NCBI GenBank assembly: GCA_021292105.1
Contig: CM037868.1
Span: 22,677,845 to 22,741,844 of the forward strand
DNA: 64,000 nt
Reading direction: 5' to 3'
Source of the DNA: Anadara kagoshimensis
Lineage: Eukaryota; Mollusca; Bivalvia; Arcoida; Arcidae
The translations under genes were made by a program, and so were the position numbers. Below the pieces are notes generated by a model. That model was not told where the DNA came from and did not search any database. It was given only the letters and a program-made list of their open reading frames with translations. Below, piece by piece: positions 11,285 through 22,849 of this stretch. Each line of letters begins with the position of its first letter. Position 1 is the first letter of the stretch.

Positions 11285-11420
11285 ACAAACATTCTAAGCC
11301 ATGTCCGAATCACAATCCAGAAACAAAGTAAAAACTTTGGAACTGACAAGTTAGGTTAGACATGTGAACTTCCACCAGAGAAGTGAGGCCGGGTTCTCCG
11401 GAAGGGTAAGCGGAAACTAA
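11285..11420 (+). repeat. Family G fragment
   Basis: It has the family G landmarks CATGTCCGAATCACAATCCA, AACTTTGGAACTGACAAG, AACTTCCACCAGAGAAGTGA and CTCCGGAAGGGTAAGC. Longer copies occur at 47630-48185, 51485-51800, 57510-57842 and 63668-64000. Confidence 0.75.
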
Positions 11421-11571
11421 TATGGGGAAGAAAAAAAAAATTAAAATTGGGCCAATTCTAATGTTTTATGCTATAAAGCTATGCCATTCTCCAAACCAAA
11501 ACCAATTTAACTGCCTCTATATATGAGAAATATTCTTGGTTGTCAAACACTGTTTCTCTATTTCACTTTCA

Positions 11572-11752
11572 AATCTGAACAGCTTTAAGACCAAACGTCG
11601 CCTTGCTAATCACCATACAATTTTGAAGTTCCAAAGTCCATTTTTTCTATATGTTTTCTTTTATTCACCTACCTCCATTTATTGCCAATCCTGTTTTACG
11701 ACTTCAAAATTTGACTGAACAAATGATGGCAAAAAATGAGGTTTTACTGTAC
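11572..11752. repeat. MITE E copy
   Basis: It matches 5235-5427 through CAAAATTTGACTGAACAAATG and ends GAGGTTTTACTGTA. The left end is eroded. Confidence 0.65.
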
Positions 11753-11754
11753 AA

Positions 11755-13048
11755 TTCTAACTGCGTCCCATATAAACTTTTGAATTTAACAGAAATTAAT
11801 GCGCTATATTCTACATAAATAGCATCTCAAAAATGTTAATTAAGGCACTTAATTAAGGAAAATAAGTCATAACTTAAAACTGTCTTTCAATGCATGGCCA
11901 AATACCCATGTCCCAAAACTAAGATTTGACATCCTAGTCTTGACCTTTGACCTACACACCTACACATGGAAAATGCAAAAACAAAGTACTGTCTGACAAA
12001 CTCAAAAAAAAGTAGTCAAAACTTAATGCAAAATCTATTGACCTAATAGTAAAAAAAAAGTTTTCATGACACCTTAACTATTTTATAAGTTAACAAAATA
12101 TATAAAAGAGTTAAGTTTAAGAGAATCTTAATTTATTGAAGAATGCATGATTGTAAAAAGTTTCCAAAAAACTGCAGATGTATGTAAAAGAGTCCACACT
12201 TCTCAAATCATGACCCTACACACATGACAAAGTTTTAAACAATTTTGGACACTTGGTCCCTAGCCAGCTATGTAGAAAGCTTCAATGATATACCATTTAA
12301 TGGTATAACATGGTTAATTTAAACATGGCTACACATTCACATTATGACAACTTAACATCATAGTACTATAATATTCCAAAGTTTGCCATTATATCAATAT
12401 TACATTTTTGATAGGGTCACAGTCTATACTGTCACCCCGAGAAATTTGATTGTCAACCGAGGCAAAGCAATATTTATTTCATTATAGCCATTGTTTGTGT
12501 TTATTACACTGTGCAATCATTAAGTTTACTGGATTGAATACCATGACAGTCAGCTGTTATCTGTGAGCAACTTGTCAGATGCTTGTAACATTAATCATAT
12601 TTAACAATATCACATAACCCTCCGGTTTATTGATGGAATAAAACGGTGTAATATTTTTCGTATTACACAGGTACCCATGTAATATCACTTGATTGTGACG
12701 TAATCAGTTATCACGCTTCTGATTTACGTAGTGATCGTGCCTAATGACGTCGTATGAAAACTGTGTCAGTCTGTTGTTTATTTTTAGACTTTTGAAGACT
12801 TTCCGATTCTTTGAAAAATAATTTTGATGCATTCGGAAAAATATTATGATTTAAACTTGCATACTGATTATGTCTTTTTTTCTAGGTGATTAATTTACTT
12901 TTACTATAACCAAATAGAACTATATTCTTACTTGCGCAGTTAATTTGGAGGTTATTTGTCTGACCAAGATAGAAATCGTCTGTTTCTATATGGCATCAAA
13001 TAATATGTACATGTCATTATGCCTCAGTATTTTGAGTTATGTGATATA
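11755..13048. other. 1.3 kb without a recognised gene
   Basis: AT-rich sequence. I see no exon, RNA gene or repeat with clear ends. It is the downstream side of the minus-strand zinc-finger gene. Confidence 0.4.
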
Positions 13049-13198
13049 TAGAATCTTAGACTCGTGAGGGTTTAATATGAAATTTATTAAACTCGTTCAA
13101 TAATTAAATATGCCACTCGCCAAGGCTCGTGGCATGTTTAATTATTAAACTCGTTTAATAAATTTCATATTAAACCCCCACTCGTCTAAGATCCTCTA
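13049..13198. repeat. Long hairpin, 73-75 base arms and almost no loop
   Basis: The arms 13049-13121 and 13124-13198 are near-perfect reverse complements (inner ends TGCCACTCGCC and GGCTCGTGGCA, outer ends TAGAATCTTAG and CTAAGATCCTCTA). The organisation resembles the hairpin at 22674-22846, though the sequence differs. Confidence 0.8.
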
Positions 13199-13671
13199 TT
13201 TACGTTAGAAAAGTGTTTTACTGATTAAGAGGATGAATGCATTCGAATCGCATACACAGTTTATCTGTGCATGTGGCATTTTTCATAATATCAACCGTTT
13301 AGGTAATGTCACCCTCTGACATAAAATTGTCAGAAATCTGAAGTGACATTAAATTTACCCAATCACCTATTAACCAATCATATTTCGAGAAATATACAAA
13401 ATATAATACATATTGTATTTAACTTTGGAGTTTAATTGTATACTGATTTCAGGTAACTTGGAAACACCAACACCATGGCTTCAAACTTAAGGTGATTCCA
13501 ACATCATTCAAGTTGACCAAAATATGCACCCTTTTCCGGCTTTTAATGGTGGTTTTAAGTAATTTATAAAGCAAATATTATTTTTTAAGTTCAATTTGCT
13601 TTCAGTTTTGCCAGTAATTTGCTTTATAAAAGTAAATGTTTATCAAAAAACATTTTGTATCGTGAAGCAAA
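13199..13671. other. No gene recognised
   Basis: No exon-like frame or repeat end recognised. Confidence 0.4.
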
Positions 13672-13854
13672 TACAATCCCATCTGCCTTAAAAGCCACCT
13701 CCATATAAGGACCACCCGGTTTTAATTAGTAGAATTGTATCCCAATTGTTCTTTATTCGACATATTATTTGATCCTGTATATAAAGGCCACCTGCCAATA
13801 AAGGTCACTTTTACTGCCTCCCTTGGGTGGCCTTTATAGACAGGTTGGACTGTA
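13672..13854 (-). repeat. MITE A copy downstream of the zinc-finger gene
   Basis: Full-length reverse copy (TACAATCCCATCTGCCTTAA to CAGGTTGGACTGTA), 67 bp beyond the zinc-finger stop codon. Confidence 0.8.
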
Positions 13855-13878
13855 TCATGATATGTATTGTGACTTAAG

Positions 13879-13884
13879 TTTATT
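13879..13884 (-). terminator. Candidate poly(A) signal of the zinc-finger gene
   Basis: AATAAA on the minus strand, about 37 nt past the zinc-finger stop codon. Placement suits a short 3' UTR, but a longer transcript is equally possible. Confidence 0.4.
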
Positions 13885-13920
13885 GTTACAGCCCTACTCC
13901 GTAGCTTCAAACAAGTCAAG

Positions 13921-15878
13921 CTAGTAGGTATAATACTGGTTATGGGCATGAATTTCAGGCTTTGGTACGAGACCAAGTCCAACCCCGTTATCTGGTTTAG
14001 GCCCAAAACCTAGTCCAGCATCATTCATTCCCTGGACTGCAGATTCTACCAGACCAGTTATATACATGTCTGCAGAAACATCGGAGTTTGGAACCATGGT
14101 TGTGTTTGTGCTTGTTTTCGCTCTTTCTTTGTCATGTTTCTTTTTATGAACTTTTAAGTTATCCTTCCTATTGAATTCTTTTCCACAAATTTCACATTTA
14201 AAAGGGGTTAAGCCTGTGTGGATATATTCCACATGGACGGTCAAGTTCCACCGAGATGCATATTGCTTTCCACACATATGGCACTGGTATTTTTCGCCAG
14301 TATGTTTACGGCGATGTCTGGCTAGCGTGTTGGACAAGGTGAATTTTTTCCCACACTCCTTGCACGAGTATGGTCGTTCACCCGTATGAGATCTGCGATG
14401 ACATGATAACTGACTCGGTAATGCAAATTGACTACCACAGAAATCACACATGTATGGTTTTTCCTTCGTGTGAATGCGTCTATGTTTATTTAAATCTCCT
14501 TTCCCCCAGAATTCTTTTGGACAAAATTCACATTTAATCGGGATTTTTTCCAGTTTCTTTTGCTGAGCCCTATGATGTCTCATATGGGATTTGAGTTCCG
14601 GCGTATGTATAAACTCTTTACCACAGATCTCACAAGGTTGTGCATGACCCTGATTCACTCTGTGTCGACTTAACCCTTTTGGTTTTGTAAAACTTTCATT
14701 ACACACATTACATGTATGTTTTGTCATCAATTCAGCATGCATCTTACGGATATGAAATGTTAACCTCGATGCTGTCAAATAAACTTTGTCACAATAACAA
14801 CATGTATACAACCTTCGTGATGTGTATTTCTTTTTGTCTAATATTTCACCTTCACTCTCTTTCATTGGATGTATACTCAGTCTTGTTTTCTTAAAACCAG
14901 ACAGTTTAACAGACTTGGTCTCCAAATTTGCTTTTTTTACATTGTTCCGTTTTTCTTCTTTTGGACGTGCTTCAACTTGTGTCTCTTCATCAGTGGTTTC
15001 ATTCATATAATCATCATTTTGAGAATCCTCCACTTCTATTTTCACTTTTGATTTTTTGTGCCTTTTAACTTCCATTTCAATTGTTGATTTTTTGATTTTT
15101 TTGTTTTCTATTTCCGGTTTTGATTTTTTGTCTTTTTTGTTTTCTATTTCCAATTTTGATATTTTGTCTTTTTTATTTTCTGTTTTTAATTTTGATTTTT
15201 TGTTTGTTTTATTTTCTGTTTTTGATTCTTTACTTTTCACTTTTACATTATTACAAATAATTGGAGTATTGCTATCTTTATTTTTCACAACATCAGACGT
15301 TTTAGTTTCATTTTTTACATCCTTGTCTTCAGAAGAAATTTCATGCTCTCTATTAGAAATATTATCACCTGAAAGTTTGCTTTCTTTATCTTCAGAAGGG
15401 ATAAAATTGTCTTCATTTTCCCCTTTCCCCTCAATTCTTTTCATTGGCTGATTAGAAATAGCATCAGCCTCACTCTGATCTACAGGGTCTTCCTGGTCTT
15501 CATAGCCATTGGTTAATGCTGTTGTCTCCATAGTTACAGAAGAGCACAATGATTCTGGCTTGTTATTTTTGTCTTGTGAAGTGTGATTGGATACTTTATG
15601 GAGATTTCCCAAACTCATGTTGTTATCAGTATTATGATTGGCTGGTGTGTTAGAAAAGTCATTCATATTCCCCATGCTACATGTAGTTTTATAATTTGCA
15701 TTGAATTCATCTGCATTGGAAGGAGGGCAATGTAAATTTCCATTGTTGTTTTTGTTATATACATTTTGATTGGTTGATGTGTTCTTCATCTCCATTGGAT
15801 GAGGATGAAAATGATTTTGATCCAGATGTATATTTTCATAACTCAAGTTACTCCGAATTCTCTGAACCACATAGCAAT
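13921..15878 (-). CDS. C2H2 zinc-finger protein, 3'-terminal coding exon
   Basis: This exon encodes about 650 residues of a probable nuclear DNA-binding transcription factor. Numbering from the GTG at 15870, residues 355-585 hold eight C2H2 fingers of C-x2-C-x12-H-x3-5-H type, several joined by TGEKP-like linkers (HTKEKPY, HTGERPY). Residues 1-350 are polar, rich in Asn, Lys, Glu and Ser, and contain five copies of a 12-residue repeat at 217-276 (consensus EIENKKDKKSKP). The 64-residue tail is Gly/Pro rich. The frame stays open upstream to a TTTTAATTTTAG acceptor (AG at 15880-15879) and has no ATG before residue 26, so the true start is most likely in an upstream exon to the right, which I could not find. 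The protein ends NQYYTY before the stop at 13921. No KRAB, BTB or ZAD domain is visible in this exon, and orthology cannot be set without a search. Confidence 0.92.
15043..15222 (-). repeat. 36 bp tandem repeat inside the zinc-finger coding exon
   Basis: Five in-frame copies of a 36 bp unit encode the 12-residue Lys/Glu/Asn repeat. The minus-strand purine richness makes the plus strand T-rich and gives a spurious 131-codon frame there. Confidence 0.85.
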
Positions 15879-15880
15879 CT

Positions 15881-16254
15881 AAAATTAAAAAAAAAAAAAA
15901 ATTTTAAAATCTAGCAAATTCAGTGAATTAGGATCCCCAACCTGCAGGTTCTTTTTTTGTGATTTGCACTTACGTTCAAAGGGCCATAACTCTGAGGAAA
16001 ATGAGCAAACCGACTTCAGTTGATGGTATGTACCTCTTCTTTCTATGTTGATACCGGTACTTCAAAAGGTGGGGGATAAAATTATAAACTTAGACTTATA
16101 ATTTTAACAAGTGTGGAGTAATGGTGTTTTATACCCCAATCAAGATTTTTTCACTTGTATCAAGGTGGTGATATGGCTTTATAGCGATATAGCTACATGA
16201 TATAGTATGTACTATGTACAGGTTAAGAGACATTACTACTGTCTCACCAATGGG
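15881..16254. other. Probable intron start of the zinc-finger gene
   Basis: Just upstream of the zinc-finger exon on its strand is a run of T residues serving as a polypyrimidine tract (A-rich on the plus strand at 15881-15904). At 16105-16165 there is a short antisense fragment of the SINE A tail. No upstream exon is recognised. Confidence 0.45.
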
Positions 16255-16470
16255 GTACCTTTTATGCGAAACAGTAGAGCGCTCGCTTTACAAAAGGGCG
16301 ACATGGTTTCGATTCCCAGTTTCAGGGGAAGAGATTTTCTCATTGTAACTAGCAATTAAGTCACAAATGGGGCCCGCATTGGGACCCTGCCTTTGAATGG
16401 GAACATCCACCAAAGTGTTAGGATACATCTTCATGTGGCAAACACTAAAGCCAGGGGAGGGATGTAAATG
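16255..16470 (+). repeat. tRNA-headed SINE of a third type
   Basis: A tRNA-like head (ACAGTAGAGCGCTCGCTTTAC with GGTTTCGATTCCC as B box) precedes a body unrelated to SINE A or B (GGGGCCCGCATTGGGACCCT, GGATACATCTTCATGTGGCA). Only one copy is seen here. Confidence 0.55.
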
Positions 16471-17418
16471 TAAGGATATAGCTACATGGTATAGTATGTG
16501 CTATGTAGTATGAAGATATTTGTCTTGGTTAGAATTTTTTCAGACTCACTTGAGATGCCATTTCAAGTGTCCCCCAAATGAACCACAAGTGGGAACTCCA
16601 TGTTTCCCCAACCTTGTACATGATCAAAATGCAGATAGCCAAAAGATTGCTCCTGCCAAATTTCATGAAGATCTATTAAATTATTTTAAAGAAAAAGTGG
16701 GTGGAAGAAATGCAGTATGGTAAACTAATTTTATTTGTGTGTGATTAACTTCCATGTGTTTTGTGAGGACAAAATAATCATAAAAGTTAATGGTCACAAA
16801 CTTATGTCTGACAATGGTGATATTTATATCAAATAGTCAGCTGTAGTCAATATCACAACAGTTGATAGTCACAAAATGGTTTTGGCAATAGAATCACGAA
16901 AAACTATCGTTGATAAAGGTTGGTTCACAGTAAAAAATATTTATCCCCCACTTTGTTTAAAAATCACTGGAGGAGGGGTGTGTGGAGGGTATACTATAAT
17001 TACCTTGACAATACTGATGGAACTGGTGAAGCACATCCAGTTTGGACTGGAAAAACTCTAGTCCAAACCTAGAACCCATACATCCTGTGACATTATTATT
17101 TGGATTGACCATTAATACAGCCGATTCTTCACCATATCTGGATAGCTCATCACACTGGAATTTACAAATTTGTTATAACATTGTTAGCAGGCTGCATCAT
17201 AAAAATTAAGTCCATTTACATTGATTTTATTTCATCACACCTTATGTAAAATTCTAGCAGTTTTATTGGATAAGAGCTATGTAACATTTTGGACTGTCAC
17301 ATTTGACTTCATTATATCACATAGTCCTGGGTGTGACTATGTGATAGATATTGTTTCAGTCACCCCCCCCCCTCCTCCTCCTAAAAGTTTAACTCAATCA
17401 TGTCAGCCCTTTGATCAG
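16471..17418. other. No gene recognised
   Basis: Short frames at 16520-16723 and 16876-17061 show no domain or splice context. I see no repeat ends. Confidence 0.4.
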
Positions 17419-17587
17419 TACAATCAAACCAAAACTGCCTATAAAGACCACCCAAAGCAACCAGTTAAAAGGCCTTTATGTACAGGTTCAAATAAGATGA
17501 ATAGAGTAATTGGGATAAAATTTTACTGGCTTTTTAAAATCAGTTGGTCTTTATACAGATGTGGCCTTTAAGGCAGGTTTGACTGTA
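17419..17587 (+). repeat. MITE A copy
   Basis: Begins TACAATCAAACC and ends GGCAGGTTTGACTGTA. It immediately abuts the MITE E copy that follows. Confidence 0.75.
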
Positions 17588-17589
17588 TT

Positions 17590-18055
17590 TAGTCCAAATA
17601 TCCATTTCTTCTATTATCATGTTAATAAGCCTCTCATGATTTATTGCTAAACCCCTTTCTGTAGCTCAGTTGGTAGAGTGCTCGCTCCGTTGGTGGGAGG
17701 TCGTGGGTTCGATCCCCGGCCGGGTCTGACCCCAAGACTTGAAAGTAGGTAGTGACTGTTCCCAAGCACTCGGCGTTACGAAATAAAAGTCACGATTCTT
17801 TCGGAAGGGAACTTAAAATAAACAAAGTCCCATGTCACGGTGGGCTTGGCATGATAAAGAACCCAGCTGTATAATGCCATAAACGCAACGCACAGGCAAA
17901 ATTTCTGCACTTTCGCCTATAGCTGGTGACATCTCGATATAAGTGAAATATTCTTGACTGGGATGTTAAACCGTATTACTCACTCACTCACTCCTTTCTG
18001 ATACCAAAATTTGACTTAACAAATGGTGACGGTGAATCGGAGCTTACTATACATG
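17590..18055. repeat. MITE E copy split by a SINE
   Basis: The left part reads to GATTTATTGCTAAACCCC and the right part resumes with ATACCAAAATTTGACTTAAC, as in the copies at 5235 and 11572. A SINE A copy with an 8 bp target duplication sits between. Confidence 0.75.
17662..17992 (+). repeat. SINE A, well preserved, with target-site duplication
   Basis: The A box (TAGCTCAGTTGGTAGAGTGC) and B box (GGTTCGATCCC) are intact, followed by the full body and tail (TATTCTTGACTGGGATGTTA). CCTTTCTG at 17654-17661 is repeated at 17993-18000, an 8 bp target-site duplication. The tail ends in a CACT repeat. Pol III promoter boxes look usable. Confidence 0.88.
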
Positions 18056-18149
18056 TATTTCGAAAACCATTAAATCACCAAAGACTTTGAAGCCAAGCTT
18101 TATCTTACAATCATTGTCTAAACAGATATTGATACTGGATGGAAGTATG

Positions 18150-18290
18150 ACACATGTAAAAGAACCCTGGTGTATAATGCCATCAGCGTAATGCACAGGC
18201 AAAATTTCTGCACCTTCATCTATAGCTGGCAATGTCTCAGTATAAGTGAAATATTCTTGACTGAGACATTAAACATTATTACTCAACTCT
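18150..18290 (+). repeat. SINE A 3' half
   Basis: It starts within the body (AAGAACCCTGGTGTATAATG) and ends with the conserved tail and CAACTCTT. The 5' end is missing. Confidence 0.75.
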
Positions 18291-19204
18291 TATCACAATT
18301 ATTGTTCTGCACCAAGTTTCTTAAACTGGTTACCGGGTATTAGTTTTGGAGAATTGTTCTGGACATGCCCTTGGTTTAGGGAATTATGTAGGATTGTCTA
18401 CCTGGGGAAGAAAGAGTTTCCAAGGGGAGACAATCCAATATATTTCCCTCAACAAAGGGCACTATTTAACTTATCATTGTTTATTATACCATTCTGAACA
18501 AAAAAGGTGTTCTCATTTATTCTGACAATGTGGAATATTGACTAGGGATCATTCGAGTCAGGATCTTTGGGTGATCCTAAATTATCAGAATGGAGGGATA
18601 TACAGAAATAAGAAGGATTAAAGATTACTCAGTAGTTTCCATGAGTTTTTTGTGCCTAGTGCTGAACATTTCAAGAATTCAAGTCAATTTGCCCCACGGT
18701 AAATTCGCCCCTGTCAAAATCGCCCCACTTTCAACAAATTTGCCCCCATGTCAAAATCGCCCCCTTTTAAAATCATCCTCACTTCTTGCAAATTCGCCCT
18801 GAATTGACCTGATACCCATTTCAATATCACATTGCAATGTTGACCACTCAGTGATTTTGTTTGCCTGATGTTACTACCAAATAAAGGTAGTTTCTCCTTG
18901 GTGAAGTACTTACTATATTTTGGACCTGGTTTTTCAGTGACAATACATGTACAGTGTAAGAACTGTCATACATCGCAGTAGAATTCATGATGAGTCAATC
19001 CTTTTTAGCAAAATCAATTCATCTGAAATTACAAAAGTGTGTCAAAATACATGTTTTGGAGAATAAAAGAATACAATCAAATATTGAAATTTTTCCAAGA
19101 CTAAAAGAATACATTCATTAAAAATGAAATCTTAAATAGTTCCACGATGGAAGTAAAATGTTTTAAAATAAAATGTCAAGATTACACTTCTTATGTCCCC
19201 TTTT
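18291..19204. other. No gene; short GCCCC-rich repeat at 18690-18800
   Basis: At 18690-18800 AAATTCGCCC and AAAATCGCCCC phrases repeat irregularly about six times. Nothing else is recognised. Confidence 0.5.
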
Positions 19205-19400
19205 TCACAGACCATTTTTGTGGCTCAGTGGCAGAGCTTTGATCTGCTTTAAGAGTGGGAGGTCAAGACTTCAAACCCAAGCAGAGTCATACATAAGACA
19301 TGAGATACCATTTCCTTGTCTGACTTTGTTATTAGAGAACAGCATATTGACTGGTTCATCAGATGTCAGTATAATGTGACTGGGTGAGTGTAACATGTGA
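19205..19400 (+). repeat. Degraded tRNA-headed SINE
   Basis: A tRNA-like head (TGGCTCAGTGGCAGAG, GGGAGGTCAAGACTTCAAACC) is followed by a body I cannot match to SINE A. Single copy here. Confidence 0.4.
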
Positions 19401-19611
19401 TACCCCATAACGTTTCTGCGGAACAATTATTTCCATTAGAGATGGAATCGCTTCAGTTCACTTTTTCAATAAATTGACATTACTCCGGGAAATTTCAACA
19501 GAGCTGTTTTTCAAACAAACATTAAATGATATTTATCATGTTTTAGACAGGTGAACTTCATTACAAAATACTGTACTTTCAAATAATTTGATCCCCGTTA
19601 AGGTGGCTCGG

Positions 19612-20165
19612 TAACACTGGGTTTATTGTATCAATCATTTTAGGTTTTAGAAAAAAGTTTCAAATTAAAACAAAAAATTAATTCTATCTGTAAAGTGTTA
19701 ATTTGCCGTGGGAGACTGTGCTATATCTAGGACTGGGTCTGAACCCAAATTGATTATACAACCCATATTATAGTCATATTACCACGATTACTGAAAATGT
19801 TCAGTTCCTCAAAAAGGGATGTATTTAATACTGTTAGCATTCTTATCGGTCACACCATCAGTGATAGAAACAAGTCCCTGGGTGGCAAAGTCAAATTACT
19901 AAATACTAAAATGTCAAAAAATTCCCTGTTAATTAAGGTAGGTACAGAGAGACTGCATTGTACATGTTGTATTAATTTTAGGTTTTAGAAAAAAATGTTT
20001 CAAATTAAAAAAAAATCATTCTATCTGTAAAGAGTTAATTTGTCGTGGAAGACTGTGCTATATCTAGAACTGGGTCTGAACCCAAACTGATTATAAGACC
20101 CATGTGATTATGTCATATCACTGAAAATGTTCGGTTCCATAAAAGGGGGTGTATTTAGCACGGTT
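19612..20165 (+). repeat. Local direct duplication, about 200 bp units
   Basis: The unit at 19612-19830 (TTTTAGGTTTTAGAAAAAA to AGTTCCTCAAAAAGGGATGT) recurs at 19970-20165 with about 10-15 percent differences by eye. No protein is recognised. Confidence 0.75.
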
Positions 20166-20169
20166 AGCC

Positions 20170-20664
20170 TTGTTGACATGTAAAATTTTGTGTGTAGGTA
20201 TGTCTACTCATTGTTGTTTTTGTAAATATTTAACGTTAACATTTGAATTACCATGGTGATGTCTGTCAAACAATCAACAACAATTGTCTATCAACAAAAA
20301 TCAACGACAACAAAACAAGAAGGAAGTTGTTTGAAAATTATAAAACACGAACAGGTAACCGGATCAGCAAAGTTAGATAACGGAAAAAACAACTACCACA
20401 CTGAGAATAACAAAACTACATGTCTATACAAACAATAAAAGTTAAAAAACGTAAAAAAAATAATAAACAATTATATACAACAAAAGTAATAAAATCAGTA
20501 GAATATCAAAGAAATTAAATTACATTCATGTCAAAGCACAAAAAATAAAAAATATAATAAAATGTAATAATCTAAAATTTGATCGAGGTAGGTAGATATT
20601 TAAACTGAACAGCTAAGAGAAATTGAGAAATGATCAAAAGATAAAACTACAAGAAGACTTGCTT
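20170..20664. other. A-rich sequence, no gene recognised
   Basis: A-rich low-complexity sequence; the 61-codon frame at 20253-20438 has no splice context or domain. Confidence 0.4.
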
Positions 20665-20775
20665 TCACACCACAGGTGGCGGGCGAGCTAGCTAAACAGG
20701 AACGAGGCGCTTACCCTTTCCGGGGAACCCGGTCTCACTTCCCTGGTGGAAGTTCACGTGTCTAACCGGGACTTT
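20665..20775 (-). repeat. Family G fragment
   Basis: Minus-orientation copy with GAGCTAGCTAAACAGGAAC, CACTTCCCTGGTGGAAGTTC and ACGTGTCTAACC, ending in a poly(T) run at 20766-20789. Confidence 0.75.
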
Positions 20776-21164
20776 TTTTTTTTTTTTTTGATTAAAACAA
20801 AGCTAATAATTAAAACTCCATAGAACACAAAGATCATTTACAAAAAGATCCATCCAAGATATGGAGCAGCCTTTTGGGAAGGCTGTTCCATATCCAGGCG
20901 CCCTCAAACTTAAATTATTTTATCCCGTACCTTGTTGATCTTGCTCTGGGTATCTTAACCTTAAATACCTCCACAGCCATATTTTCATACTTTCTACATG
21001 TAAAAAATATTATCATATTATTTATATCTATCTAAAATATTTTTAAAATTTGATGTATGATCATGTTATAAATTAAAATGCATTGTTCTCTCTCGTATTC
21101 ATTCTACAGGGACGTGCAAAAAATATTCGGTCATGATTCCTTTCTAAAATTCTCTATTAGTTAA

Positions 21165-21453
21165 AGTTAGTTAAAGTCTGTCCCGAGCCATTAGGCCCAT
21201 CAGGCCGGAGCTTATCCCGGTTTCCGTGGCGTTAAGCGACTGAGAGTACAAGACTCTCCCCTGAATGGGACGCCGGTCCATCGCAGGGTTAACCCCCAGT
21301 ATTTTGCTGGTACTCATTTATTTTTCAGCTGAGTGAACTGGAACAACGTGAAATTAAGTGTCTTGCTCAAGGACACAACACATCACCCGGTCCAGGGATC
21401 GAACCCACGACCTTCGAATCCAACGCCTTAACCACTAGGCCACGCGCTTTACA
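21165..21453 (-). repeat. tRNA-headed SINE with a V-SINE-like body
   Basis: On the minus strand the head reads GCGTGGCCTAGTGGTTAAGG with a B box GGTTCGATCCC, then TGTGTCCTTGAGCAAGACAC, GCGATGGACCGGCGTCCCAT and GGGATAAGCTCCGGCC. The last two blocks resemble the conserved central domain of V-SINEs (established family); the assignment is by eye. Confidence 0.65.
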
Positions 21454-22046
21454 AAATTCTCTATAAAACCATATATTTTTTTCAAAAATTCTCAAACAAA
21501 ATTTATTTCTTGTTCAATTTTCATGAATTTGTTTCACTGTTAACTTTAAAACTAGTTGAAGTTTAACTTAAAATTATTAGAAAAGGGAATTTCGTTGGTT
21601 TTAATAGATAGACATTTTTAATTAAACAGATTTAAAAGAAAATTGAAATCTACTATACAAAACCATGCTTCACGTGGCAGTTTAAAAATTACAATGCTGT
21701 TCACCTTATGTTTTCTTGAATTTTAAAAGACAGACAATATTACATCTTGGATGTATCGGTGAACATTTTATTTTACAAAAATGCTCAAGAAATAATCTTT
21801 GAGAATTATTTTACAAATACACTTCAGATAACAGAAGACTGTTATCTACTCGTCTTACTGTTTTCAATACAGATAATTAGATAATTACCCTTTTTAAAAA
21901 TGCGTTCTCGCCATTAATCGGAATACATGTAGATGTACTTTTTTCGATAAAGGAACAAAATAATGATGTTTGAGGCTCTGCTTACAGTTTATTTGATCAG
22001 TTACAAATCCTGTCTCACGTATAAAGGTGATACCCTTTTTATACCT
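21454..22046. other. No gene recognised
   Basis: AT-rich sequence without an exon or a clear repeat. Confidence 0.4.
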
Positions 22047-22670
22047 TCCCGCAAACTAGTTTGGCGGGAGTAATATAGAAATCGCCATGTCTGTCTGTCT
22101 GTGTAAAATCGTGCCCAAGCAATATCTCATAGCTGCTTTGGAAGACTGTCGTAAAACTTCACAAGAATAATCTTCATGGTACAAAGGTGTGTCATGACCT
22201 TGAACCAAGATCATATCGGAAAGGTCAAGGTCACGGGAAAACATTTGTGGCGAGGGGTATTTGGCTCTCAAGAGACAGTTCTAGTCATAAATTACTCCAG
22301 CACATTATGCTGAATTTACAATATAACAAGCAGTGGATCATTGAATCTTTACCACACCTACATGGCTTTTGGGCTTTAGGACTCACTAAATAACTACAAT
22401 TTCCAACTCGATTCCATGTTCATAAACTTTGTCAAAACGGCAAAACAAAACTGCAACTGTCTCTTGAGAGCCAGATACCCACCCAACCCCCACCCCGCCG
22501 CAATAATTGATCTCCTGACCGTGACCTTTGACTTCTGCACGTCAATTTGGTATGCGACACATGATCTTATGTTGGTTTCCATTTGTGCCAAGTTTGATAA
22601 AAATCCATTCATAGACATGGAAGATATAAAGCAGACACGATATTGGGACGGATAGACATATAGGGTGATT
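22047..22670. repeat. Family H element with internal inverted repeat
   Basis: The left part (22047-22281) has GCCATGTCTGTCTGTCTGTG and GACCTTGAACCAAGATCATA; the right part (22380-22670) has GACCGTGACCTTTGACTTC and GGACGGATAGACATATAG. TTTGGCTCTCAAGAGACAGTT at 22261-22281 is inverted at 22458-22475. The family recurs, antisense, at 43970-44385. No transposase is seen. Confidence 0.55.
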
Positions 22671-22673
22671 TAA

Positions 22674-22846
22674 GAAATAATCAACATTTACCCGTGGTAT
22701 ATCGCCGCATAATACACGGGCCGGAGTTCACATGCGGCAGAATATATCACGAGGTGGCTTTGCCACCGAATGATATATTCGCCGCATGTTAACGACGGCC
22801 CGTGTATTATCCGACGATATACCACGGGTAAATGTTGATCATTTCA
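22674..22846. repeat. Long hairpin, 85 base arms and a 3 base loop
   Basis: The arms 22674-22758 and 22762-22846 pair almost completely (AATCAACATTTACCCGTGG against CCACGGGTAAATGTTGATC; inner GGTGGC-TTT-GCCACC). It may be a foldback element; it directly follows the family H element. Confidence 0.85.
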
Positions 22847-22849
22847 ATT

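Noticed and set aside
12650..12760. TGACGTAA, TGACGTCG and palindromic short motifs suggesting a regulatory region
   Set aside because: Motifs are short and unsupported by nearby transcription evidence; they could be chance.
15056..15451. 131-codon plus-strand frame opposite the zinc-finger exon
   Set aside because: It is the complement of the Lys/Glu/Asn-rich repeat; its Phe/Leu/Ser-rich product is the expected shadow of purine-rich coding sequence.
17662..17740. Possible tRNA gene (A and B boxes)
   Set aside because: The boxes belong to a SINE head followed by the SINE A body, with a target duplication around the whole 331 bp; no complete cloverleaf partner strand at the 3' side of the head.
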